Positions 6,437 through 14,743 of a DNA stretch of 35,945 bases are shown here, one piece after another. A program made the position numbers and the translations under genes. Position 1 is the stretch's first letter; each line of letters begins with the position of its first letter. This DNA is from Corynebacterium sp. HMSC05H05 (GTDB taxonomy: Bacteria; Actinomycetota; Actinomycetes; Mycobacteriales; Mycobacteriaceae). Location: the NCBI RefSeq assembly GCF_001807265.1, contig NZ_KV788399.1, positions 1 to 35,945 on the forward strand, written 5' to 3'. Under the pieces are notes generated by a model. The model did not search any database and was not told the DNA's origin. It was given only the letters and a program-made list of their open reading frames with translations.

Positions 6437-9400
6437 GTGACACAATCGACGACATGACTTCCACCAGACCCTCTCCCGTGCCCCCGGCCGCGCTTGAGCC
6501 GAAGGCCTACCTCGTGCCGCGCACGCGCCCGGACACAAGGCGCGAATGGCCGGTTGACCTGCCCCAGCAAGGCCTGCACAAGGTCACGGGCGAGCCGGGC
6601 TCCGGGGTGTCGAGCTTCCTGCTGGACACCGCCGCGGCCGCGATGCGAAGGCACGCAGGCAGCGAAGCGGAACACGGCCCGGGCGGAGTGTTGGTGCTCA
6701 CAGATTCAAAGGAGACCGGCGCGCGGCTGCGCGCGGAGCTGGCGGACACGCTGGCCGCCTCCGGCTTTGTCTCCGACGAGCCGGTGGTGCGCTCCGTGCA
6801 CTCGCTCGCGTTCGCGCTGGTGCGCCAGCAATTGGACGAAGAACTGCGGTTGATCTCCGGCGCGGAGCAGGACGCGGTGATCCGCCAACTGCTGCAGGGA
6901 CATGCCGAAGACGGTGGCGGCACGTGGCCCGCGGAGCTGCGCCCGGCGCTGCCCATGGTTGGTTTCGCACGGCAGCTGAGGGACTTTCTGTTGCGCGCCA
7001 TCGAGCGTGGCCAGGGCCCGGAGGATCTGGTGGAGCTGGGCCAACGTCACGGCATTGGTATCTGGTCCGCTTCGGGCGATTTCTTGCGCGAATACCAGCA
7101 GGTGATGGCACTGTCCGGTGCGCACCGCCTGTCGGCCTCCGAGCTGATTGCCGCCGCGTGTGAGGTGGAGCTGCCGCGCACGTGGCACACCGTGATCGTG
7201 GACGACGCGCAGCACCTGGCGCCGGCATCCGCGGCGCTGGTGCAACGGCTGCTGGAGCAGGCGGATCTCGGGGTCGTCGGTGGGGATCTGGAGCAATCCG
7301 TATTCCACTTCCGCGGTGCCTCCCCGGCGTTCTTTAAGGACATTGGCGGGTTGGACCACGAGGGGATCGACCTCGGCGCCACCCGCAGAACGCCTGCGAG
7401 GTCCGCGGCGATCGCAGATTCCAGCGCGGCGGAGCTTTCCCTAGTAGCAGACACGCTGCGCCGCGCCCACCTGGAAGAGGGCGTGGCGTACCGCGACATG
7501 GCTGTGGTGGTGCGCTCCACACCGCTGTTGGAGCCGATGCGACGCGCGCTGCTGCGCGCCGGGGTGCCGGTCTCGCTCAACCCCACCGATTTGGTGCTGG
7601 GGGAGCAGCGCATCGTTTCCGCACTGCTGCTCGGCGTGCGCGCGCTGTACGAGGAACTTTCGGCCACCGAGTGGCGCGACCTGCTGCTCAGTCCTGTCGG
7701 CGGTGCAGACCCGGTAACGCTGCGCAGGTTGCTGCGCGGCCTGCGCCGCTGGTCGCCGGAGACACGCGCGGAGGAAAGCTTGCGCGAGCTGTTGGCCACC
7801 CCGGCCGGGCTCCCGGATTTCGGCACGGTGCTCACGGACCGCGAGCTGGACATCCTGCACCGCGTGCGCGACGTGCTCGACGCCGGGCGCAGCGTGCTGG
7901 CGGACGGCGGCACGGTGGAGGAAGTGCTGTGGGCGCTCTGGCACGCCACGGGCTTATCCAATCGGTTGCTGGCGTCTGCGCTGCGGGGTGGTGCGACCGG
8001 TTCGCAGGCGGACAGGGACCTCGATGCCGTGATGGCGCTATTCGACGCCGCCGGCGACCACACGGAACGCAGGCCCAGCGCGGGCATCGAATCCTTCGTC
8101 GCCTCGATCACCGAGCAGGAGCTGCCCACCGGTGTGCGCGACCGCCGCAACGCCACCCCGGACGCAGCCGCCCTGCTTACCGCCCACGGCGCGGTGGGCC
8201 GCGAATTCCGCCGCGTGGTCGTGGCGGGCGTGCAAGAGCTGACATGGCCGAGTCTGGGGGAGACCGGGTCGCTGTTCCGCCAGGAAGACCTGGTGGATCT
8301 CATCGACAAGGACGTCGACCCCGGTGTGCCCGTCTCCCACATCAACGAACGGTTAGTGGAGGAGCGCCGCCTGTTCACGGTGGCGACCAGCCGCGCCACG
8401 GAGCAGCTGTTGGTCACCGCCGTGGAAAGCGACGACGGCGAGGAAGTGGAGCAGCGTTCCAGGTTCGTGGAGGAATTCTGTAGGGACTATGGCGTGCAGC
8501 CGCGCCCGGTTCACATTGCGGGCTCGTCCGTGGACGCCACGCGGATCGCCGCGCAGCACAACAGCACTGCCACAGGGGCCGAGGACGGAAGCACAGTGGT
8601 GCGCGTGCTCGCGCATGACGACCTGATCGCCGAGTTCCGCCGCGTGCTGGTGGACCCTGCATCCACAGAGGCGCAGCGCAGCCAGGCGTCCCGCCAACTC
8701 GCGCGTTTGGCGGCCGCAGGGGTGCTGGGCGCGGATCCGGAGCAGTGGTGGACGACCACGGAGCCGTCCACAAGCGAGCCGCTCGAGGTCTCGCCGGCGC
8801 TGTCGCCGTCGCGGGTGGAAAAGCTGCTCGCATGCCCCATGCAGGCCGTGCTGGAACGGATGTCCGGCCTGGACGAAACCCTGGACATGATTTACGGCTC
8901 CATGGCACACGCCTACTTCGAAGCGCTGGGCAACGGCATGGACGCCGACGAGGCGCTGGATGCCACCGTGGCGGCGCGCCGGGCCGCAGATAACGCCCCG
9001 GAATGGAAGGTCGAGCGCGACATCGCGGACTTTCAGGCCATGCTCGAGCGCACCCACGGCTGGCTCGAGGCCAGCCGCGGTGCATTTGAGCAGCTCGCGG
9101 TGGAAGCTGACGTGAACGTCCAGGTCAGCGACAATGTGCGCATCCGCGGCAGGCTGGACCGACTCGAGCGCGACAGCAGCGGTGCCGTGCACATTGTGGA
9201 CCTGAAAACGGGCGCGTACCCGCCGACCGTGGACGCCACCGCGGACAACCCCCAGCTGGCCACCTACCAGCTGGCGCTGGCGCACGGCGAGTTCGCCGGC
9301 GGCAAGGTGGTCACCGCGCGCGACGGCGCGAATGCGCTTTCGGTGGGCGGGGCGGTGCTGGTGTACCCGAACGCGAACAAGACCACGCTGAGCACCCGTG

Positions 9401-9576
9401 AACAAGCGGCGAAAACCGGCGAAGAGCTGGACGCGCTCGCCGCCGCGCTTGACGGGCTGCCAGAGGAAACCGCAGGACCGACGTTGCTCGCCGTGGTCGG
9501 CCCGCAGTGCGACCGTTGCGCTGTGCGAGCGCTGTGCCCGATCCAGCCGGAAGGAGCGACGATCCACCATGTCTAA
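6433..9576 (+). CDS. adnA: AdnA: UvrD-like/RecB-nuclease subunit of the AdnAB end-resection complex, degenerate motor
   Basis: A 1047-residue helicase-nuclease subunit. AdnAB is a mycobacterial heterodimer that unwinds and resects DNA double-strand breaks. The motor half has VDDAQHL in place of motif II and GGDLEQSVFHFRGA as motif III. Its Walker A is G53-E-P-G-S-G-V-S-S61, where the essential lysine is Val59, so ATP hydrolysis here is doubtful. The C-terminal RecB-like nuclease has RGRLDRLE and HIVDLKTG (D923, K925); the catalytic Asp of M. smegmatis AdnA is at a very similar position (D934). Cys801, Cys1026, Cys1029 and Cys1035 form the C...CxxCx5C pattern of Fe-S cluster AddB-type nucleases. 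The GTG start overlaps the preceding stop; ATG 6454 is an alternative. The adnB start overlaps its end by 8 bases. Confidence 0.9.
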   Translation: MSDTIDDMTSTRPSPVPPAALEPKAYLVPRTRPDTRREWPVDLPQQGLHKVTGEPGSGVSSFLLDTAAAAMRRHAGSEAEHGPGGVLVLTDSKETGARLRAELADTLAASGFVSDEPVVRSVHSLAFALVRQQLDEELRLISGAEQDAVIRQLLQGHAEDGGGTWPAELRPALPMVGFARQLRDFLLRAIERGQGPEDLVELGQRHGIGIWSASGDFLREYQQVMALSGAHRLSASELIAAACEVELPRTWHTVIVDDAQHLAPASAALVQRLLEQADLGVVGGDLEQSVFHFRGASPAFFKDIGGLDHEGIDLGATRRTPARSAAIADSSAAELSLVADTLRRAHLEEGVAYRDMAVVVRSTPLLEPMRRALLRAGVPVSLNPTDLVLGEQRIVSALLLGVRALYEELSATEWRDLLLSPVGGADPVTLRRLLRGLRRWSPETRAEESLRELLATPAGLPDFGTVLTDRELDILHRVRDVLDAGRSVLADGGTVEEVLWALWHATGLSNRLLASALRGGATGSQADRDLDAVMALFDAAGDHTERRPSAGIESFVASITEQELPTGVRDRRNATPDAAALLTAHGAVGREFRRVVVAGVQELTWPSLGETGSLFRQEDLVDLIDKDVDPGVPVSHINERLVEERRLFTVATSRATEQLLVTAVESDDGEEVEQRSRFVEEFCRDYGVQPRPVHIAGSSVDATRIAAQHNSTATGAEDGSTVVRVLAHDDLIAEFRRVLVDPASTEAQRSQASRQLARLAAAGVLGADPEQWWTTTEPSTSEPLEVSPALSPSRVEKLLACPMQAVLERMSGLDETLDMIYGSMAHAYFEALGNGMDADEALDATVAARRAADNAPEWKVERDIADFQAMLERTHGWLEASRGAFEQLAVEADVNVQVSDNVRIRGRLDRLERDSSGAVHIVDLKTGAYPPTVDATADNPQLATYQLALAHGEFAGGKVVTARDGANALSVGGAVLVYPNANKTTLSTREQAAKTGEELDALAAALDGLPEETAGPTLLAVVGPQCDRCAVRALCPIQPEGATIHHV

Positions 9577-12500
9577 CCCCACCCCGATGTCTCCCGTGCT
9601 GCTGTCGCGCTACCTGGGCCAGCAGTACCCGCCGACAGACCAGCAGGCGGCCGTGATCGGCGCGGAGCCCGGCCCGCTGCTGGTGGTCGCCGGCGCCGGT
9701 GCCGGCAAAACCGAAACCATGGCCGCGCGCGTGGTGTGGCTCGTGGCCAACGGTTACGCCCGGCCGGACGAAGTTTTGGGCCTGACGTTTACGCGCAAGG
9801 CCGCCCAGGAGATGGGCAAGCGCATCCGGGACCGGCTGGGCTCGCTCGCTGCCAACACCGACCTGGTGCGCCGCCTGGACCCCTCCGGCGAGCTGGCGAA
9901 GAACCTGGAGGTGATCGCGCCTTCGGTGTCCACCTATGACTCGTACGCCGGCGAGCTGATCCGCGAGTACGGCCTGCTGGTGCCGGTGGAGCCGGACGCC
10001 CGGCTGATCACCGACGCGGAGCTGCACGCCATCGCCACCGACGTGGTGGTCAACTACTCCGGCGGGCTGATCACGGAACTGGGCTCCAACCCGTCGCTGT
10101 CCACCGTGGTGGAGGACCTGCTGGCGCTGACCACCGCGATGGGCAACGAGCTTGCCTCGCCCGAGTGGGTGCGCGGGCACGCCCACGACTTCCTCGCAGA
10201 AACCGAGTCCTATCCCATGGCCCCGCGCGCCCGCGTGGAGTTCACCAAAGTACTCACCAACTGGCGTTCCAAGCAGGAAATGCGCGTGAACATGCTGCCG
10301 CTGGTGGAGGAGCTGGCGGCGGAGCTGCGCCGCCGCGGCGTGGTCACGTTCAACGAGCAGATGTCCGTGGCAGCACAGCTGGCGCGCGACCATCAGACGG
10401 TGGGGGAGTCGCAGCGCTCCCGCTACCGCGTGGTCATGCTGGACGAGTACCAGGACACCTCCCATGCGCAGCGCGTGCTGCTGCGCAGCCTGTTCGGCGA
10501 AGGCGCGGACCCGTCGCTGACCGTGACCTCCGTGGGTGATCCCATGCAGGCGATCTACGGCTGGCGCGGCGCCACAGCCGCCAACCTGGCCGCGTTCGTG
10601 GAGGACTTCCCGTCGCCAGAAGGCCGGGCGCCGAAGAAACAGCTGACTACCTCCTGGCGCAATCCGCCCGAGGTGTTGGACCTGGCCAACGGCGTCTCCG
10701 ACGCAGTGCTGGGCATCGCCGAGGACAGAGCCGTGGCCCCGCTAGAGCCCCGGCCGGCCGCGGATGCCGGCGACGTCACCCTGGGCTTCTTCCCGGACCA
10801 GGACGCGGAGATCGCCTACGTGGCTGACGCACTTGCGCAGGAATACCAGGCGGCGGCGCAGGAAGGGCGCGCGCTTTCGGCGGCCGCGCTGGTGCGCAAG
10901 AACCGCCACTCGCCGCTTTTGGCGGCGGCACTGGAGGAGCGGGGGGTGCCCTATGAGATTGTGGGTCTTGCAGGGCTTTTAGACGTTCCGGAGGTCGCCG
11001 ACACCGTCGCCATCGCCACCATGCTGGTGCGCCCGGACGACACCGCGGCTGCGCTGCGCGTCCTCGGCGGACCGGCCGTGGGTCTGGGCCTGGCAGACCT
11101 GCAGGGACTGGCGTCGCGCGCGAACAACCTGCACGGATCGGGGTCTGATACTCCGCCGGAGGCCGCCCCGGCAGATCCGGCAGAAAACCTGCACGCCCAG
11201 TTGGAGGAGCTCGTAGCCCGCGCCGAGGAAATCTCCGTTAGCTCTGACAAACCCGAAGGCCTCACGGACGCGTTGGCGGACCTGGGCGAGCCGGAGCGCT
11301 ACAGCGAAGAAGGCCTCGCGCGTATGCGCGATACCGCGGCGAAGCTGCGCTGGCTGCGCACCCACAGCCTGGGCAAGCGGCTCAGTGACCTGTTCGCCGA
11401 CATCATCCACGTCTTCGGCATCCGCACCGAAGTGCTCGCCCGCGGCTCCGCCACCGGCGCGGTGCACCTGGACCGGCTGCTCGAGGAGGTGGCCGCATAC
11501 CCGGGTGCGGGCCTGGACGGGCTACTGAACTTCTTCGAGCTCGCCCGCAGCTTCGAGGACGGCTTGGCCCCGGGCGCGGTGGCGGTGAAAGAGGACCGGG
11601 TGCAGATCCTTACCGCGCACAAGGCCAAGGGCTTGGAGTGGGACACCGTGGCGGTGCTGCACGCAGACGCGGCAACGTACAAGTCCAAGACGGAAACCTT
11701 CCTCACCTTCCCGCGCTTCCTGCCGACGGAAACGTTCGGCGACCCGGACGTCTACCCGGTTTTCGCGGACGTGGAAAACCGCTCGGATTTCGAAAAAGCC
11801 GGCAAGGCCTGGCTCAAGGAGGTCGCCGGGGATTTGGCCGAGGAGGCCGCCCGGTTGTTCTACGTGGCCGTGACCCGCTCCGGGAAGAAGCTCATTGTCA
11901 CCGGCTCGCGCCGTCGCGAAGGCGTGGCACGTGAGGCGGAGCCGTACGAGCACTTCGCCGCCATGCGCGAGCGGGTGCCCGAGGAATGCGTGGTGGTCTG
12001 GGACGACGGCACCACGCCAGAGGCAGACGAAGAAGTGGCCACGCAGGAGGCGGTAGCGCCGGATTCCGGCCGCTGGCCCCACTACGCGCCTGCAGCACGA
12101 GACCTCGCGGCCGCCGAAGCGGTCCGCGCCGCCATGGACACGCTGCCGGACTACGCCGAAGGCGAGCTGTTCTCCCTCTGGGAGCGCGACGCCACCGCGT
12201 TGATCGAGGAGCACGACGCCGCCCAGGCCGCGGACGTGCCGGTGGTCATGCCGGGCGAGCTCACCGCCTCCGACGTGGTGGCGCTGAAGGCGGACCCGGA
12301 GCAGTTCGCCCGCCGCGCGCGCCGCCCAGTGCCGTTCAAGCCGAACACGTACGCCAAGCGCGGCACCGCGTTCCACGAGTGGCTGGAGCAGTTTTACGGC
12401 GCGCGCCCGCTGCTCACAGAAGACGAGCTGCCGGGCAACGACGAGGCGGAGGTGGACCGTGCCGTCCTGGATCGGCTGAAGCGCAACTTCGAGGCCAGCG

Positions 12501-12880
12501 AGTGGGCCGGGCGCACGCCCGAGTACGTCGAGCACCCCTTCGAGCTGGCACTGGGCGATTCGGTCGTGCGCGGGCGCATGGACGCCGTCTTCGCCGACGA
12601 TGACGGCTGGGTCGTGGTTGACTGGAAGACTGGCGAAAAGCCAGGCCGCGACGCGATGGAATCTGCCCAGCTGCAGCTTGCGGTCTACCGCGAGGCGTGG
12701 CGCCGGATCGCAGGTGACGGTAAACCGGTGCGGGCGGTATTTTTCTACGTGCGCACCGGTGAAACGTTCGCGCCGCGCGCCTTGCCGGATCTCGACCAGC
12801 TCGAGACAATGCTCGGAGGCGCGGGCACCGGCACGCCCGGCGAAAACATTGCACTAGAAAGCGAGGAGCGGCAGGGATGA
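9569..12880 (+). CDS. adnB: AdnB: active UvrD-like motor and RecB-like nuclease subunit
   Basis: A 1103-residue SF1 helicase with a C-terminal nuclease, partner of AdnA in break resection. Motifs: Walker A AGAGAGKTET at 41-50 (Lys47 intact), LTFTRKAA (motif Ia), LDEYQDTSHAQR with Asp292-Glu293, GDPMQAIYGWRGA (motif III), LTTSWRNP (motif IV), LTAHKAKGLEWD (motif V) and LFYVAVTRS (motif VI). The nuclease has RGRMDAVF, VVVDWKTGEK (D1018, K1020) and the later Q-L-Q-L-A-V-Y motif; M. smegmatis AdnB uses D1014. No four-cysteine cluster is present, unlike AdnA. I chose ATG 9569 because AAGGAG lies at 9551-9556, it overlaps the adnA stop (ATGTCTAA), and upstream extension only reads adnA in another frame. 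Its TGA overlaps the next ATG (12877), giving coupled translation into the channel gene. Confidence 0.93.
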   Translation: MSNPTPMSPVLLSRYLGQQYPPTDQQAAVIGAEPGPLLVVAGAGAGKTETMAARVVWLVANGYARPDEVLGLTFTRKAAQEMGKRIRDRLGSLAANTDLVRRLDPSGELAKNLEVIAPSVSTYDSYAGELIREYGLLVPVEPDARLITDAELHAIATDVVVNYSGGLITELGSNPSLSTVVEDLLALTTAMGNELASPEWVRGHAHDFLAETESYPMAPRARVEFTKVLTNWRSKQEMRVNMLPLVEELAAELRRRGVVTFNEQMSVAAQLARDHQTVGESQRSRYRVVMLDEYQDTSHAQRVLLRSLFGEGADPSLTVTSVGDPMQAIYGWRGATAANLAAFVEDFPSPEGRAPKKQLTTSWRNPPEVLDLANGVSDAVLGIAEDRAVAPLEPRPAADAGDVTLGFFPDQDAEIAYVADALAQEYQAAAQEGRALSAAALVRKNRHSPLLAAALEERGVPYEIVGLAGLLDVPEVADTVAIATMLVRPDDTAAALRVLGGPAVGLGLADLQGLASRANNLHGSGSDTPPEAAPADPAENLHAQLEELVARAEEISVSSDKPEGLTDALADLGEPERYSEEGLARMRDTAAKLRWLRTHSLGKRLSDLFADIIHVFGIRTEVLARGSATGAVHLDRLLEEVAAYPGAGLDGLLNFFELARSFEDGLAPGAVAVKEDRVQILTAHKAKGLEWDTVAVLHADAATYKSKTETFLTFPRFLPTETFGDPDVYPVFADVENRSDFEKAGKAWLKEVAGDLAEEAARLFYVAVTRSGKKLIVTGSRRREGVAREAEPYEHFAAMRERVPEECVVVWDDGTTPEADEEVATQEAVAPDSGRWPHYAPAARDLAAAEAVRAAMDTLPDYAEGELFSLWERDATALIEEHDAAQAADVPVVMPGELTASDVVALKADPEQFARRARRPVPFKPNTYAKRGTAFHEWLEQFYGARPLLTEDELPGNDEAEVDRAVLDRLKRNFEASEWAGRTPEYVEHPFELALGDSVVRGRMDAVFADDDGWVVVDWKTGEKPGRDAMESAQLQLAVYREAWRRIAGDGKPVRAVFFYVRTGETFAPRALPDLDQLETMLGGAGTGTPGENIALESEERQG

Positions 12881-13953
12881 AGCTTCGGAGCCTGTTGTCG
12901 CTGCGCGCAGACGCGACCAACCTCACCGAGATCCCGGTGCACAGCCTGCTGGACGTGGTGAACATCCCCACGGCGGCGCGCGCCACCCCGTGGTCGCTGA
13001 TCGCGCGCCGCTTCTTCTACGCGCTGCTGCTCATCGTCGCGGTCGCGTTCGTGGCGTACATGGACAGAGACGGCTACTCCGAGCCGCTGACGTTCATCGA
13101 CGCGCTGTACTACTCCGCGGTGACGCTGTCCACCACGGGCTACGGCGACATCACGCCGGTGACGCAGTCCGCCCGCCTGCTCAACATCTTCCTCATCACC
13201 CCGGCCCGCGTGGCTTTCCTGATGCTCCTCGTCGGCACCACTTTGTCGGTGCTCACGGAGGATTCCCGCAAGACGCTCCAAATTCAACAGTGGAGGAATA
13301 GCGTGCGTAACCACACTATTGTCATCGGCTACGGCACCAAGGGCCGTTCCGCAATCGACGCCCTGATCGCCGGTGGCGCGTCGCCGTCCTCGATCGTGGT
13401 CATCGACCCGGACCCGGCCGCACTCACCGTCGCCGAGAAGCGCGGGTTGATCACCGTCCACGGCAACGGCACCAAGTCGGATGTGCTGCGCGTGGCCGCG
13501 GTCAGCCGCGCCCGGTCCGTGATCGTGGCACCGTCGTCGGACGACACAGCCGTGCTGATCACCTTGTCGGTGCGCGAGATGGCGCCGAGCGCGATGATCG
13601 TGGCCAGTGTGCGCGAGAGCGAAAACCAGCACCTGCTCATGCAGTCCGGTGCGGATTCGGTGATCGTCTCCTCCGAAACCGCGGGCCGTTTGCTCGGCAT
13701 CGCCACCGTCACCCCGCCGGTGGTGGAGATGATGGAGGACCTGCTCAGTCCGGACGAAGGATTCGCGGTGGCGGAGCGCCAGATCGCGGACGACGAGGTC
13801 GGCGCGAACCCCCGCCACCTCGCGGACATTGTGCTGGGAGTCGTGCGCTCCGGCGAGCTCTACCGCATCGATTCCCCCGAGGCGGAAACGGTCGAGCCGG
13901 GCGATCGCCTGCTGTACGTGCGCATGAACGGCGCGATCACCAACCGGGATTAG
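12877..13953 (+). CDS. Potassium channel with RCK (TrkA-N/TrkA-C) domain, CglK type
   Basis: A 358-residue two-helix K+ channel subunit. Membrane helices are at about 44-61 and 101-125, the pore loop holds the selectivity filter T-T-G-Y-G-D at 86-91, and the RCK domain starts at about residue 144 with the nucleotide-binding I-G-Y-G-T-K-G turn (150-156) and ends in a TrkA-C domain to about residue 352. C. glutamicum has a similar channel, CglK, described as its main K+ uptake route needed at acidic pH; orthology is inferred from type and synteny with Rv3200c. The start overlaps the adnB stop (ATGA). An internal ribosome-binding site and GTG at 13292-13305 could also yield a free RCK domain. 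nudC follows after 4 bases. Confidence 0.92.
   Translation: MKLRSLLSLRADATNLTEIPVHSLLDVVNIPTAARATPWSLIARRFFYALLLIVAVAFVAYMDRDGYSEPLTFIDALYYSAVTLSTTGYGDITPVTQSARLLNIFLITPARVAFLMLLVGTTLSVLTEDSRKTLQIQQWRNSVRNHTIVIGYGTKGRSAIDALIAGGASPSSIVVIDPDPAALTVAEKRGLITVHGNGTKSDVLRVAAVSRARSVIVAPSSDDTAVLITLSVREMAPSAMIVASVRESENQHLLMQSGADSVIVSSETAGRLLGIATVTPPVVEMMEDLLSPDEGFAVAERQIADDEVGANPRHLADIVLGVVRSGELYRIDSPEAETVEPGDRLLYVRMNGAITNRD
13292..13305 (+). promoter_or_regulatory. Internal ribosome-binding site and GTG start for a free RCK domain
   Basis: GGAGG at 13292-13296 lies six bases before an in-frame GTG (13303-13305, Val143 of the channel). Starting there gives a 216-residue soluble protein beginning V-R-N-H-T-I-V-I-G-Y-G, which is exactly the RCK domain. 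The Shine-Dalgarno is built from an AGG arginine codon and is followed by an AAT asparagine codon; the other asparagines I checked in this gene use AAC and arginines are mostly CGN. The archaeal channel MthK makes free RCK subunits from an internal start in the same place, giving a precedent. Confidence 0.65.
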
Positions 13954-13957
13954 CCGG

Positions 13958-14743
13958 ATGTTCTTGCTCATCGATGCTGCCGGGCGCTTCCCACTCGGTG
14001 CCGACGGGGAGCCAAAGCTTATTGACGCACCTCCGGCCGCCGCCGAAATCACCTCCCACGTGCACGTGACCAGGGATGTCACTGCGGCCCGGGTGCACGG
14101 CGTCGACGCGGCAGATCTCGCCGGGCCAAAGGGGAGCACCGGGGACGCGCGCACCCACGCCAGCCACCCGCTGGCGGCGCGGGCAGTCGGTCTGGTCAAC
14201 GCCCGCGAGCGCACCCGCTTCGACCCTGCGGACGGCTCCGAGGTGCGCTGGGGCGACGGCGGCATCGTCGCCCGCGGCGCCACCGGCCGGCCGATCTTCC
14301 CGCGGCTGGATCCGTGCGTGATTGGCCTGGTGGAGGACCCGGCGGGGGAGCGGATCCTGCTGGTGGAAAACGCCCGCCGCCCCGGCTACCTCACCCTTGT
14401 GGCGGGGTATGTGGACGTCGGCGAGACCCTCGAGGCCGCGTTTGCCCGCGAGGTGTGGGAGGAAACCGGCCGCCGCGTGCGCGATGTGCGCTACGTGCGC
14501 TCCCAGCCGTGGCCTCTCTCAGGCGCGCTCATGCTCGGCATGGCGGCGCGCACGGCGGACGTCGATGCGCAAGCGCCCACGGACGGGGAGCTGACACGCA
14601 CCGTCTGGGCCAGCCGTGAGGAGCTAGGCGAACTTACGCTTGCCGCGGAGGGCACGATCGCCCGCGCACTCATCGACGACTGGGCGGGCTCCCCGCACAC
14701 TCCACAAACGCACAACCCGGAAGGAGCACACCCATGGCGATAG
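13958..14743 (+). CDS. nudC: NAD(H) pyrophosphatase NudC (Nudix hydrolase)
   Basis: A 261-residue Nudix enzyme that splits NAD(H) into NMN(H) and AMP and can remove NAD caps from RNA. The Nudix box is complete: G-Y-V-D-V-G-E followed by seven residues, then R-E-V-W-E-E-T-G. The NudC-defining SQPWP motif follows, but it continues L-S-G-A-L-M instead of the usual F-P-x-S-L-M. No CxxC pairs exist in the zinc-ribbon region (about residues 85-112), so the zinc site found in E. coli NudC is lost; the only Cys there is in D-P-C-V-I. It lies 4 bases after the K+ channel stop and overlaps the uvrD2 start (14734) by 10 bases. The same order (channel, nudC, uvrD2) occurs in M. tuberculosis (Rv3200c-Rv3198c). 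Confidence 0.9.
   Translation: MFLLIDAAGRFPLGADGEPKLIDAPPAAAEITSHVHVTRDVTAARVHGVDAADLAGPKGSTGDARTHASHPLAARAVGLVNARERTRFDPADGSEVRWGDGGIVARGATGRPIFPRLDPCVIGLVEDPAGERILLVENARRPGYLTLVAGYVDVGETLEAAFAREVWEETGRRVRDVRYVRSQPWPLSGALMLGMAARTADVDAQAPTDGELTRTVWASREELGELTLAAEGTIARALIDDWAGSPHTPQTHNPEGAHPWR

Noticed and set aside
9398..9568. Upstream extension of adnB
   Set aside because: Those 57 codons lie wholly within adnA in another frame; the ATG at 9569 has a Shine-Dalgarno and fits the family start.
8353..9582. 409-codon minus-strand frame opposite adnA
   Set aside because: Shadow frame in high-GC coding DNA with no recognisable motif; adnA motifs on the plus strand are clear.
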